Made by a program: the position numbers and the translations under genes
Notes under the pieces: model-generated
Seen by the model: only the letters and a program-made list of their open reading frames with translations
Told to the model about the DNA's origin: nothing
The model's database searches: none
NCBI RefSeq assembly: GCF_014645495.1
Contig: NZ_BMLV01000003.1
Location: 124,001-188,000, forward strand
Length of the DNA stretch: 64,000 nt
Reading direction: 5' to 3'
DNA from: Cloacibacterium rupense
GTDB lineage: Bacteria; Bacteroidota; Bacteroidia; Flavobacteriales; Weeksellaceae
Part shown: in pieces, positions 33,930 to 43,359 of the stretch
Layout: each line of letters opens with the position of its first letter
Numbering within the stretch: position 1 is the stretch's first letter

Positions 33930-35102
33930 ATGAAAAAAATCTTATCTGCATTTCTTATCTTATTGAATTTGGTCATCTTTGCACAAGACGGAATAAAATT
34001 CGAGGATAGTGATTTCAAAACCATTTTAGCAAAGGCCAAAAAAGAGAATAAACTCATCTTTCTAGATGCTTATACCACATGGTGTGGCCCTTGCAAATTA
34101 ATGGCAAAAAATGTCTTTACGCTAAAATCTGTTGGCGAACATTATAATGCTAATTTTGTAAATGCTAAAATAGACATGGAGAAAGGCGAAGGCATTGATA
34201 TTGCTAAAAAGTATGACGTGAAAGTCTTCCCAACCTATCTTTTCATAGATGGTGATGGTAAATTGGTACATAGAACTGTAGGATACGTACCTGAAAAAGA
34301 GTTTATACAATTTGCAAAAGACGCCAGTGACCCTGCTAAAAGAGTAGATGCCCTAAAACAGAAATTTGAACAAGGCGAAAAAGACCCTGAATTCTTAAAA
34401 AACCTTATAATGCTTACTGCATTTACAGATACCGATTATGCTGGTAAAGTTTTTGAAAGATATATGAGTGCAAAATCTGCCCAACCCTTAGATGCAAATG
34501 ATATGCAAATGCTTTTTATGCTACTCAAAAACACCGAAGGAGCTGCCTACAAAATATTTAAAGATAAGAAAGCAGACATTCTAAAATTCATGCCAGAAAA
34601 AAGCTACGAACAAACCGATAAAAGCCTGAAAATAAACACTGTAATGAAAAAGGTTTACAATGAAGATTCTAAAACTTTTGACGAAAACAAATTTGTAGAA
34701 GGCACTAAAGATTTGCTCACCAAAAATGAGGCTATCAATTACCTAAACAAAGTTAAAGCAGGCAAAGCTTTAAAAGAAAAAGACATGGCTACTTACGAAA
34801 AATTAATGCTTCAAACTTATCAAGATTATACTAGTTTTGATTCTAATGAATTAAACTCAGCAGCTTGGAATTTCTTTGAAAATGTAAGTAATAAATCTTC
34901 TCTAGAAACTGCTTTACAATGGGCATTAGAATCTGTAAAAAAATCTGAAAATTCTGCCAATACAGACACTCTAGCCAATCTTTATAATAAATTAGGAGAC
35001 AAAACCAATGCGAAAGCATGGGCGGAAAAAGCAATTGAAATTGCCAAAAAAAATGGCGAAGATGCTTCTGAAACTCAAAAACTTCTGGATAGCTTAAAAT
35101 AA
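33930..35102 (+). CDS. secreted thioredoxin-domain protein with helical C-terminus
   Basis: A 390-residue protein with a Sec signal ending 'LVIFAQ'. The N-terminal thioredoxin domain has the active site 'TTWCGPCKLM' (Cys52 and Cys55) and cis-Pro 'KVFPTYLFID'. Residues from about 135 form a long helical region with repeated Ala/Lys-rich helices ('AWALESVKKSENSAN' style), possibly TPR-like. It probably reduces disulfides in the periplasm. It is bounded by terminators on both sides, so it is monocistronic. Unlike the protein at 6455-6991, its active site is intact. Confidence 0.85.
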   Translation: MKKILSAFLILLNLVIFAQDGIKFEDSDFKTILAKAKKENKLIFLDAYTTWCGPCKLMAKNVFTLKSVGEHYNANFVNAKIDMEKGEGIDIAKKYDVKVFPTYLFIDGDGKLVHRTVGYVPEKEFIQFAKDASDPAKRVDALKQKFEQGEKDPEFLKNLIMLTAFTDTDYAGKVFERYMSAKSAQPLDANDMQMLFMLLKNTEGAAYKIFKDKKADILKFMPEKSYEQTDKSLKINTVMKKVYNEDSKTFDENKFVEGTKDLLTKNEAINYLNKVKAGKALKEKDMATYEKLMLQTYQDYTSFDSNELNSAAWNFFENVSNKSSLETALQWALESVKKSENSANTDTLANLYNKLGDKTNAKAWAEKAIEIAKKNGEDASETQKLLDSLK

Positions 35103-35105
35103 AAC

Positions 35106-35141
35106 AAAAAGGCTGCCTCAATAATCTGAGACAGCCTTTTT
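35106..35141. terminator. terminator between convergent genes
   Basis: Arms AAAAAGGCTG-C-CTCA (35106-35120) and TGAG-A-CAGCCTTTTT with a 6-nt loop and one mismatch. U- and A-runs on both sides suit both strands. Confidence 0.85.
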
Positions 35142-35166
35142 AAACACAAAACACAAAGACTTAAAA

Positions 35167-37587
35167 TCATTTTTTAGATTTTAAATCTGAAAACTTTTTT
35201 TTTGCTTTAAAAACAGGTTCTACTTTTTTTACAATGATATCTTGATTCAATTGAAATTCTGCATTTTGCTTTTCATCTAAAGATGATGCACCAATAGCAA
35301 TTTTATACGTACCAGCTTCGGCAATCCAAGAAGATTGCGCGGTAACGAATGAAGCCAAATCATCTGGCTTTAATTCCATTGTAATAATTTGACTTTCTCC
35401 AGGTTTTAATTCTTTTGTTTTGGCAAAAGCTTTCAATTCTGCATTCGGTTTATCTACCAATTTTTGAGGTGCAGAAAGGTACAATTCTACAATTTCTTTT
35501 CCTGAAACTTTTCCAGTATTGGTGATTTTAACGGTTACTTTCAAATTATTTTTAAAAGTTGCACTGCTCAATTTCAAATCAGAATATGAAAAATCTGTGT
35601 AAGATTTCCCAAAACCAAATTCATAAGAAGATTTAACTTTAAATGTATTGAAATAACGATAGCCTACATAAATTCCTTCTTCATAAGTCACCTCTTTTGG
35701 ATTTTCAGCAGGAGTTCCGAGCCAATTTTTAGCGGAAGGAGTATCTTCATATTTCATTGGGAAAGTCATCGTTAATTTTCCAGAAGGATTTACTTTTCCT
35801 GCCAAAACATCTGCAACGGAATTTCCACCTTCTTGTCCGGGTTGCCACGCCAAAAGAATAGCATCTACTTTGTCCTTCCAAGAAGCAGTTTCTATTACAC
35901 CACCAATATTTAGAATGACTACTACTTTTTTGCCTTTTTCGTGAAAAGCTTTAGAAACTTTATCAATTAAAGCAATTTCATCTTTCCCGAGATTGAAATC
36001 ATTCTCTACGACTCTATCTCCACCTTCACCAGAATTTCTGCCTAAAGTTAAAAACGCAATCGCAGAATTTTCTGCTTGTTTATTGATAAAACCCTCCATC
36101 ATTTCCATTTCTGGCAAACGTTGTGGCAAAGCCAAAATTCCTTGAGATTTACGTCTTTCTTTTTCGGCTAAAGCTTCTTTTTCGGCAAAAGGAACGTATA
36201 AATTAGCCAATTCTTGGTCTATTTTAAAACCTGCATTATTCAAACCTTCTAGAAGTGAAACCGTGTGTTTATTGTTTACACTTCCGCTACCAGTTCCACC
36301 TGTAATAAAATCGTAAGAAGTAACTCCAAAAACTGAAACCAACTCATTTTTTGAAGAAAAAGGCAATGCATTTTTTTCATTTTTTAACAAAACCATTCCT
36401 TCTGAAGCAGCATTTCTGGCAACTTGAGAATTTTGAGTTAAATTTGGTTGATTTGAATATTTATAATCTGTAAAAACTGGTGATTTAAACGCTAGTTCAA
36501 GAATTCTTTTCACATTTTTATTGGCTACTTCTTGAGATAATTTCCCTGAATTTAAAGCATCTACTAATTCTTTTTTCTGAATGGAAAGTCCAGGCATCAA
36601 CAAATCATTTCCTGCGTTCATCTGTGCTACTACATCGCTGCTTTGTTTTTTCATAATTGCTTCAAATCCTTCAAAACCACCGAACCAATCTGTCATTACC
36701 AAACCTTTGTAGCCCCATTCATCACGTAAAATTGTCGTCAATAAATCTTTACTCGCCGAAGTATATACGCCATTGATTTTATTGTAAGAAGACATCACCG
36801 TCCAAGGTTGAGATTCTTTCACCGCAATTTCAAAATTTTTGAGATAAATTTCTCTCATAGCTCGTTCAGAAATTTGTTCATCAATGGTTAATCTATTGGT
36901 TTCTTGATTGTTAGCCGCGAAATGTTTGATAGAAGTTCCTACGCCATTTTCTTGAATTCCGTTCACATAAGCAGCAGCAATTTTTCCAGAAATTAAAGGA
37001 TCTTCTGAATAATATTCAAAATTTCTTCCACACAATGGATTTCTATGAATGTTGAGAGCAGGAGCCAAAAGTACATCTACACCATATTCTTTTACTTCAT
37101 TTCCCATTGCTTTTCCCACTTGTTTTATCAAATCTGTATTCCAAGTAGAAGCAAGAGAAGTTCCTACAGGAAATGCGGTTGCGTAATAGGTTTTAGAATC
37201 GTTTTCTCTGGTTGCATTAATTCTAAGTCCAGCTGGTCCGTCTGCAACAATTACAGAAGGAATCCCAAATCTTTCTAGAGCAAACGTTCCTCCAGCTGCA
37301 CCGGGAACTTTATTTTTTACAGAATTTCCTACCGTTTGAAAATTTTCTGTAAAACCAGGCATTCCGATTCCGATGAGAAGCGATGCTTTTTCTTCATTAG
37401 TCATTTGTTTGATAATGGCATCAATTCTTTTGTCAACAGACAATCTGGTGTCTTCCCAAATATCTAATTTTCCGTTTTTATTTGTATCAGTAAAGGGTTT
37501 CCCATTATTGGTGATGGTATTTTGAGCGTTGATAGACGAACTTAACAATGAAGCCAATAACAGCGCAAATATTTTAGAATTTTTCAT
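35167..37587 (-). CDS. GH3 beta-glucosidase/xylosidase family enzyme
   Basis: An 806-residue secreted glycoside hydrolase of family 3, which removes glucose, xylose or arabinose from non-reducing ends. It has a Sec signal, an N-terminal TIM barrel with the nucleophile Asp in 'GLVMTDWFGGFE', an alpha/beta sandwich, and a C-terminal fibronectin III-like domain. The length is typical of BglX-like members. It starts 18 bp after the esterase stop codon, so the two form an operon. The sugar specificity is not decided. Confidence 0.92.
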   Translation of the reverse strand: MKNSKIFALLLASLLSSSINAQNTITNNGKPFTDTNKNGKLDIWEDTRLSVDKRIDAIIKQMTNEEKASLLIGIGMPGFTENFQTVGNSVKNKVPGAAGGTFALERFGIPSVIVADGPAGLRINATRENDSKTYYATAFPVGTSLASTWNTDLIKQVGKAMGNEVKEYGVDVLLAPALNIHRNPLCGRNFEYYSEDPLISGKIAAAYVNGIQENGVGTSIKHFAANNQETNRLTIDEQISERAMREIYLKNFEIAVKESQPWTVMSSYNKINGVYTSASKDLLTTILRDEWGYKGLVMTDWFGGFEGFEAIMKKQSSDVVAQMNAGNDLLMPGLSIQKKELVDALNSGKLSQEVANKNVKRILELAFKSPVFTDYKYSNQPNLTQNSQVARNAASEGMVLLKNEKNALPFSSKNELVSVFGVTSYDFITGGTGSGSVNNKHTVSLLEGLNNAGFKIDQELANLYVPFAEKEALAEKERRKSQGILALPQRLPEMEMMEGFINKQAENSAIAFLTLGRNSGEGGDRVVENDFNLGKDEIALIDKVSKAFHEKGKKVVVILNIGGVIETASWKDKVDAILLAWQPGQEGGNSVADVLAGKVNPSGKLTMTFPMKYEDTPSAKNWLGTPAENPKEVTYEEGIYVGYRYFNTFKVKSSYEFGFGKSYTDFSYSDLKLSSATFKNNLKVTVKITNTGKVSGKEIVELYLSAPQKLVDKPNAELKAFAKTKELKPGESQIITMELKPDDLASFVTAQSSWIAEAGTYKIAIGASSLDEKQNAEFQLNQDIIVKKVEPVFKAKKKFSDLKSKK

Positions 37588-37605
37588 AAGAATTTGATTA
37601 AATTT

Positions 37606-38790
<1,185 letters not shown>

Positions 38791-38822
38791 TTATATTTCC
38801 ATTGCTTCAATTAGAAGCATTA

Positions 38823-38853
38823 CAATATTACATTGATTTTCTGAACCTTCAAA
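38823..38853 (-). promoter_or_regulatory. promoter of esterase-GH3 operon
   Basis: On the minus strand: -33 TTTG (38853-38850), a 19-bp spacer, -7 TAATATTG (38830-38823), one mismatch from TAnnTTTG. The 11-bp sequence AATATTACATT (38824-38834) overlaps the -7 box. Confidence 0.65.
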
Positions 38854-38874
38854 GAAAAAATTGAAAAATTTTAA

Positions 38875-38907
38875 TTTGATTTATTTTATGATTTAATATT
38901 ACATTTG
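38875..38907 (+). promoter_or_regulatory. promoter of Nudix-type regulator gene
   Basis: -33 TTTG (38875-38878), a 21-bp spacer, -7 TACATTTG (38900-38907), which fits TAnnTTTG. The same 11-bp word AATATTACATT (38895-38905) overlaps the -7 box. Confidence 0.7.
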
Positions 38908-38923
38908 TAAAGAGAAACGAACT

Positions 38924-39673
38924 ATGGATTTTAAAGAAATCATCATCAATAATTCTAAGAAAGCTTATGAAATGTATGTTCCGCATATTTCTGTGGATAC
39001 GGTAATTTTTGGCTTTAACGGAGATCAACTGAAAGTTTTACTTCTGAAAATGAAGTTCAACCAACAATGGTTTTTACCTGGAGGTTATATGAAAAAGGAA
39101 GAAAATTTAGAATCTGCCGCCATTAGAATTTTGCGAGAAAGAACTCAATTGGATAAAATTTTTCTTCAAGAATTTGCGGTTTTCAGTGAATTAAATAGAA
39201 GCGAAGAAACCTTCAAAGATTTTCCAGATGATTTGTGGCACAAAAAAAGATTTATCTCTGTAGGCTATTATGCTTTGGTAAATCATAAAGACGTTTCACC
39301 AATTGGTGATGAATTAAGTGAATCTTGTGATTGGATTTATTTAGATGAATTAGAAAATCAGAATATCACGATGGATCACAAAAAAATCATAGAAAAAGCG
39401 TTAAATACATTAAGAGAACAAATCTCTTATAAACCAATTGGATTGAATTTGTTGCCAGAAAAATTTACACTTCCAGAGCTTCAAAAATTGTACGAAGCCA
39501 TTCTTGGAAGAACTTTAAACCGAGGAAATTTTTACAGAAAAATTAAAAACATAGGAATTCTAAAAAAACTAGACGAACAAAGAAAAGGAGGCGCACATAA
39601 AGCTCCGGATTTATATACATTCGATCTAGAAAATTATTTCAAAATTCTAGAAAATGGCATTACCAACTGGTAA
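38924..39673 (+). CDS. Nudix-domain transcriptional regulator (NrtR/AraR-like)
   Basis: A 249-residue protein with an N-terminal Nudix fold and a C-terminal winged-helix domain ('LPELQKLYEAILGRTLNRGN', then 'FYRKIKNIGILKKL'). The Nudix box (Gly54 to Arg73) has lost two catalytic acids: where REUxEE is expected it reads RILRER, with Ile69 and Arg73 in place of Glu. This fits a ligand sensor that no longer hydrolyses, as in sugar-responsive NrtR-family regulators of Bacteroidota. It is transcribed divergently from the esterase/GH3 operon. The effector (perhaps arabinose or a xylo-sugar) is inferred from the family. Confidence 0.85.
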   Translation: MDFKEIIINNSKKAYEMYVPHISVDTVIFGFNGDQLKVLLLKMKFNQQWFLPGGYMKKEENLESAAIRILRERTQLDKIFLQEFAVFSELNRSEETFKDFPDDLWHKKRFISVGYYALVNHKDVSPIGDELSESCDWIYLDELENQNITMDHKKIIEKALNTLREQISYKPIGLNLLPEKFTLPELQKLYEAILGRTLNRGNFYRKIKNIGILKKLDEQRKGGAHKAPDLYTFDLENYFKILENGITNW

Positions 39674-39700
39674 AAAGATAATTCAATTGATAAAAAAAAC

Positions 39701-39727
39701 AAAACCCTCAGAAATTCTGAGGATTTT
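39701..39727 (+). terminator. terminator after Nudix-type regulator
   Basis: Perfect 8-bp palindrome CCTCAGAA (39706-39713) / TTCTGAGG (39715-39722) with flanking A and T runs, touching the attL copy. Before insertion of the element it would also have followed the tRNA-Met gene on the other strand. Confidence 0.75.
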
Positions 39728-39749
39728 GTGGCCCAGCTTGGGCTCGAAC
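39728..39749 (+). repeat. attL: displaced tRNA-Met 3' end
   Basis: 22 bp identical to 46479-46500, running from the base outside the discriminator through the acceptor and T-stem to the T-loop of tRNA-Met. It is not followed by the rest of a tRNA, so it is the copy left by site-specific integration. Confidence 0.9.
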
Positions 39750-39803
39750 TTTTTATCTTAAACCCAATATTAAAAGGAGTTTACAACAAATCAAATTATA
39801 ATA

Positions 39804-39825
39804 GGGATAAAAAAAGGGATAATTT
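39804..39825 (+). repeat. left sub-terminal direct repeat (GGGATAA pair)
   Basis: Contains two GGGATAA words 12 bp apart and matches 46347-46368 at 20 of 22 positions in the same orientation. Its position 54 bp inside attL suggests arm-type sites for the integrase or Xis. Confidence 0.65.
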
Positions 39826-39903
39826 CATGTTTTTTTAATATTAATATTTCAAAATTATTTATTCCATACTAGAGACTTCTTAAATCAAAAAACTAATATT
39901 TAG

Positions 39904-40035
39904 CTCAATCACATCAAAATATCTATCAATAATTTTAATAAGCTAAAAATCGCCGAAAAACATTTCGGAATAGATAATCCCTACTTGCTAATTAAAGTCA
40001 GATTAAACAAAGATTTAAAAGGAAAAAACAAGTAA
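39904..40035 (+). pseudogene. start-less open frame, possible gene remnant
   Basis: A 43-codon frame with no ATG/GTG/TTG start ends at a TAA at 40033-40035 and reads '...KLKIAEKHFGIDNPYLLIKV...', a plausible protein-like composition. It lies between attL and the Rep-like gene on the opposite strand to the element's other genes. It could be the tail of a gene lost when the element formed, or chance. The rest of the stretch 39750-40177 is AT-rich (TATATA-type runs at 40100-40175) and holds no other gene. Confidence 0.3.
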
Positions 40036-40177
40036 AAACTTTGCCAGTAGTTATATATGCTTTACTTGTATTAAGAAACAAACTTAGTTGTTTTCTTCTT
40101 TTCATATATAGATATACTAATATATTAATACTTATACATTACTTATATTTATTTTTAGGGTATATATTACTCATATA

Positions 40178-41329
40178 TTAAATAGAACGAAGCAAGTCCA
40201 ATCTATTTTCTAATGCTCTAAGAAACCTTTTCTGATAAGAAAATCTATATTTAGATTTATGCCTAAATTTCGCATAGTTTTCTAATACCTTTTCTTCAAA
40301 ATCACTTCTTACTTTTTTATTTACTAAAGGGAGAATAAAATTCTTAAAATCATCATATCCTATACTATCAAAGCCTCTATAAATAAGAAAATTATAAAAT
40401 TCTGACAAAGCTTTACTTTTCAGTCCTATTTTCATTAAATCCTTTTCTATTTCTGGGGATAGAAAATCGTAAAATTCAATATTATCCGTGGTTTTGTATA
40501 ATAATTTTAAAACAATATCCCAATTATCTCTTAGATTTCTCAAAGTATCTATTTTTCCTTCAAAATCACCTTGATTAAAGTGTGCTTCACTCAAAATTCT
40601 AAGTTCATATCTTAGTAAAAATCGAACATTACTTAATTTAGCCCTATTTATCTTCTTTCTCTTTTCTAAAGACTTTTTAAAAATTTCCTTAGTAGAAATT
40701 ATTCTTTTCAGTTTATCGTAGATACTTATTTCAAAATGTTGAGCCTTAAAACAAACACCATAATTACCATAGATATGTTTATCGGGAACATTTTTATATT
40801 TTCCAAAACAAGATAACATATGCTCTAAACCAATTCTTTCATTTTTTTTAAAACCAGTTCCAAAAGAAAGATTAACCCCTAACTCAACCTGAGTAATTTT
40901 AGCATCCAAAAATTTATTTTTAGGAATTTCTAAAATACTAGCATATAAATTAAGAATATTAACATAATCAAAATAATTAAGGTCGTACAATGGACTTAAG
41001 CTAGTATTTAAATTTAAATTAGAATAGTTAATCCAATTTTTTCTAATATTCTGCTTAAAATAAATCTTTCCTTTCTTTGTTGTAGGATTTCTACTATATA
41101 AAATATAAACATTCTTATGTTTATTATTTTCTTCAAATGATTCTCCTTCATCAGAATGAATACTTTTAGCACCATTATTTATTCCAACTTTAGAAAATGG
41201 AGAGTTATAATAATCAAAAAGATAAATTTCGTTCCCTTGTCTAGAGTTTCTTTTTTTTAAAAATTTACTCTTCAACACTTCTTCTTTTAGAATTATATCT
41301 TCAATATAAAATTTTAGCAAATCTGTCAT
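40178..41329 (-). CDS. putative replication initiation protein (phage gene II/CRI-like)
   Basis: A 383-residue protein. The order of strands 'DAKITQVELGVNLSFG', 'GVCFKAQHFEISIYDKLKRI' and 'LSNVRFLLRYELRI' resembles replication proteins of filamentous phages and related rolling-circle elements (Phage_X/CRI type), in which a YDK and an lRyElR motif recur. A strongly basic Lys/Arg-rich C-terminus would suit DNA binding. The start codon directly follows the stop of the HTH gene (TAAATG), so the two are coupled. No HUH histidine pair is evident, so the nicking mechanism is not confirmed. Confidence 0.45.
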   Translation of the reverse strand: MTDLLKFYIEDIILKEEVLKSKFLKKRNSRQGNEIYLFDYYNSPFSKVGINNGAKSIHSDEGESFEENNKHKNVYILYSRNPTTKKGKIYFKQNIRKNWINYSNLNLNTSLSPLYDLNYFDYVNILNLYASILEIPKNKFLDAKITQVELGVNLSFGTGFKKNERIGLEHMLSCFGKYKNVPDKHIYGNYGVCFKAQHFEISIYDKLKRIISTKEIFKKSLEKRKKINRAKLSNVRFLLRYELRILSEAHFNQGDFEGKIDTLRNLRDNWDIVLKLLYKTTDNIEFYDFLSPEIEKDLMKIGLKSKALSEFYNFLIYRGFDSIGYDDFKNFILPLVNKKVRSDFEEKVLENYAKFRHKSKYRFSYQKRFLRALENRLDLLRSI

Positions 41330-41596
41330 TTAGTTTCTTTTTAAAAATTTTTCTAAATCATTTCTTTTGATGAGTATTTTTCCATTCGTTTTAGGTTGCA
41401 TATACTCCAATCCTTCAATCCTATACCTTCCCAAAGTCTTTGAACTTATACCATATTCAATTTCAATTTCTTTTGGAGTTAAAACTTTTTTAAAATTACC
41501 CATTTCTGAAATAATCTCTTCTAATTTTTCAATTCTTTTTCTTAATTTACTGTTTTCCTTAATTACAAATTTCGTTAATTCAAAATCTCTTCTCAT
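41330..41596 (-). CDS. HTH protein, excisionase/MerR-like
   Basis: An 88-residue protein with an N-terminal Lys/Glu-rich coiled coil (about residues 8-35) and a C-terminal winged-helix domain ('VLTPKEIEIEYGISSKTLGR', then 'NGKILIKRNDLEKFL') of the HTH_17 type used by recombination directionality factors and small repressors. The frame extends 20 codons upstream, but the ATG at 41596 gives the normal start. It is the first gene of a pair with the Rep-like gene. It could control excision of the element or expression of rep. Confidence 0.75.
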   Translation of the reverse strand: MRRDFELTKFVIKENSKLRKRIEKLEEIISEMGNFKKVLTPKEIEIEYGISSKTLGRYRIEGLEYMQPKTNGKILIKRNDLEKFLKRN

Positions 41597-41721
41597 ATTT
41601 TTTTTGTTTATTAATCGCTTACAAACTAATAAACAGAGGTAAAGTGCTGATTTCAAGATTTATTTAAATAAAATAAACCTCAAATTTATAACACGCTGAT
41701 ATTCAAAGTTATTATTTTCAA

Positions 41722-41749
41722 TAAAAAAAGCGGTTAAAAAAACCGCTTT
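41722..41749 (-). terminator. terminator after 420-aa gene
   Basis: Perfect 9-bp stem AAAGCGGTT (41727-41735) / AACCGCTTT (41741-41749), with a T-run on the minus strand. It separates the 420-aa gene from the HTH-Rep operon. Confidence 0.8.
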
Positions 41750-41785
41750 GTAATTTATACCTTAATCAGATAATTTCTAAATAAT

Positions 41786-43048
41786 TTATTTTTTTTCAAT
41801 CAATGCCTCATAAAGTTTAGAACGCCAATAATCAATACTTATAACATCTTCTTCTTCAAAAAGTTTTTCAATACTTCCTAATAGTTCAAAAAGTTTAAAC
41901 ATATTATCGACTCTAATTCTATTTAATTCTTCTTGAACTATTGCCTTATATTGCTTAAACTCAGCTTTTCTTCCATCTCTAATTTTCTTCACAATTAATT
42001 CCCTAATACTATCAGGATTTTTCTTATTCGAAATATCTTCAGCTTCTTTTTCAATTTGAGAAATATACTTTTCTATTAATATAGGAAGATTTTTAACTTT
42101 TTCAATAACAGTTTCTACCTTTCCTTGATGTCTATAAGTTAGTAAATCAGTAGGGAAAGACTCTTCATTAGACTTCATACCTTTAGGTCTAATTATAATC
42201 TCACTTTCCTCATCTCCTTTTTTATAAACCAAAGTAAAAATTCCATTAAAAGATACAGCATTTCGTTTAATTTCATCATTTTCTAAAGTCAATGCAAACC
42301 TCAATGAGAGATTTTCATTAAGTTTAGTTGTGTTTTTTTTTCCAAATGAAACATACAGTTTCGAATCATCAATAACGAATTTTTCAACAAAAAACTCATC
42401 TTTTGTTTTCGTAACATACTCATTTATTGCCATGAAAGCTACAAAAACAGAAAAATTAATACCAAAATCTTGATATCCAATAGTTGAAGTATGAGCTCTT
42501 AGATAAAACTTTTTATCTTCATTTTTATAAACTATTCTAAGTTTTAATGGGTTAGTATTATTTAGATTCTTTTCTTTTAGATAATTTTTTATATTATCAA
42601 TTAACCCTTCATATTTATTTTCATTACAGTAATTGGCAAATTTACTAAAGGAAAAAATATCCAATAAATCATTCTTTGCAGAATAAACAGTTTCAGTTTT
42701 AAGTAAAGTTGATGAATTATTTTTTTCTAGAATAAACTTATTGGTTATATTTAAAATTTCAAAAATTGCTTTTTCCTCTTCAAGCATTTTTTCTAAATAA
42801 ACATTTTTAACTTCCGTTGGAATATCAATTTTTTCACATTGATTGTCCAATCTATTTAAAGCATCTATCAAAGCTTTAGAGTTTCCAATTTTAATGACAT
42901 CCGACTCATCACCTTTTAAATTATAAAGTTCTAATAATTTTTCCTTTAGATTATCTTTCATCCAAAGTCCCATAAGTTGCTTTAAATTTGCAAAACTTTC
43001 CGCTGTATAAACATTATCAAAGAACCCTCTTTCTTTTTCTAAAATCAT
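41786..43048 (-). CDS. unknown 420-aa element protein
   Basis: A 420-residue acidic/basic mixed protein without signal peptide or membrane span, of no family I recognise. The N-terminal third is helical and charged ('LEEEKAIFEILNITNKFILE'), the middle is strand-rich ('LKLRIVYKNEDKKFYLRAHT' and 'YQDFGINFSVFVAF'), and the C-terminus is helical again ('KEAEDISNKKNPD...', 'MFKLFELLGSIEKLFEEE'). It has its own terminator and lies downstream of the 45-aa gene, so the two may be co-transcribed. It is the largest protein of the element and the best candidate for an undescribed function. Confidence 0.6.
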   Translation of the reverse strand: MILEKERGFFDNVYTAESFANLKQLMGLWMKDNLKEKLLELYNLKGDESDVIKIGNSKALIDALNRLDNQCEKIDIPTEVKNVYLEKMLEEEKAIFEILNITNKFILEKNNSSTLLKTETVYSAKNDLLDIFSFSKFANYCNENKYEGLIDNIKNYLKEKNLNNTNPLKLRIVYKNEDKKFYLRAHTSTIGYQDFGINFSVFVAFMAINEYVTKTKDEFFVEKFVIDDSKLYVSFGKKNTTKLNENLSLRFALTLENDEIKRNAVSFNGIFTLVYKKGDEESEIIIRPKGMKSNEESFPTDLLTYRHQGKVETVIEKVKNLPILIEKYISQIEKEAEDISNKKNPDSIRELIVKKIRDGRKAEFKQYKAIVQEELNRIRVDNMFKLFELLGSIEKLFEEEDVISIDYWRSKLYEALIEKK

Positions 43049-43079
43049 AGTTATTCGTTTTTTTTGTTAAACATTATTA

Positions 43080-43106
43080 AAAAAAGCGTTTTGAAAGGAC
43101 GCTTTA
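43080..43106 (-). terminator. terminator after 45-aa gene
   Basis: Stem AAAGCG (43083-43088) / CGCTTT (43100-43105) with a T-run on the minus strand. It lies between the 45-aa and 420-aa genes and may partly uncouple them. Confidence 0.6.
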
Positions 43107-43119
43107 AACCTTTCATTTG

Positions 43120-43257
43120 CTACTTTTTAGTTTTCTTCTTTTCGACTTGAGATAATGCACTTGCCGCGACAGACCTTTCAATCTTCGTAGATTTTGGATT
43201 ACTCAAGACTTTAGAAGCTTTAGAAGCAACTCTAGGAGAAGTTGTTTTTTTTGCCAT
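43120..43257 (-). CDS. 45-aa small basic protein (MAKKTTSP... family)
   Basis: A 45-residue protein with N-terminus 'MAKKTTSPRVASKASKVLS', a central 'NPKSTKIERSVAASALSQ' and a Lys-rich tail. Small proteins with this pattern (alternating Ala/Ser/Lys, conserved 'SKVLS...SVAASALSQ') recur in bacterial plasmids and phages as I recall them, but their role is unknown. The gene is preceded on the opposite strand by a candidate sRNA and followed by a hairpin. It has a proper ATG and TAG and is clearly coding by its codon pattern. Confidence 0.75.
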   Translation of the reverse strand: MAKKTTSPRVASKASKVLSNPKSTKIERSVAASALSQVEKKKTKK

Positions 43258-43322
43258 CTCGAATTATTATTAAATTACACTCCTAGTTACGGAACAGGAG
43301 ATTTATCCGAGAAGAGATTTTT

Positions 43323-43354
43323 TTTGGATTTTAGAAAAAAAAGTATTACTTTTG
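43323..43354 (+). promoter_or_regulatory. strong promoter of candidate sRNA
   Basis: -33 TTTG (43323-43326), a 20-bp spacer, -7 TACTTTTG (43347-43354), an exact TAnnTTTG match. No gene start lies downstream, only two hairpins and a T-run. Confidence 0.7.
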
Positions 43355-43359
43355 CACTC

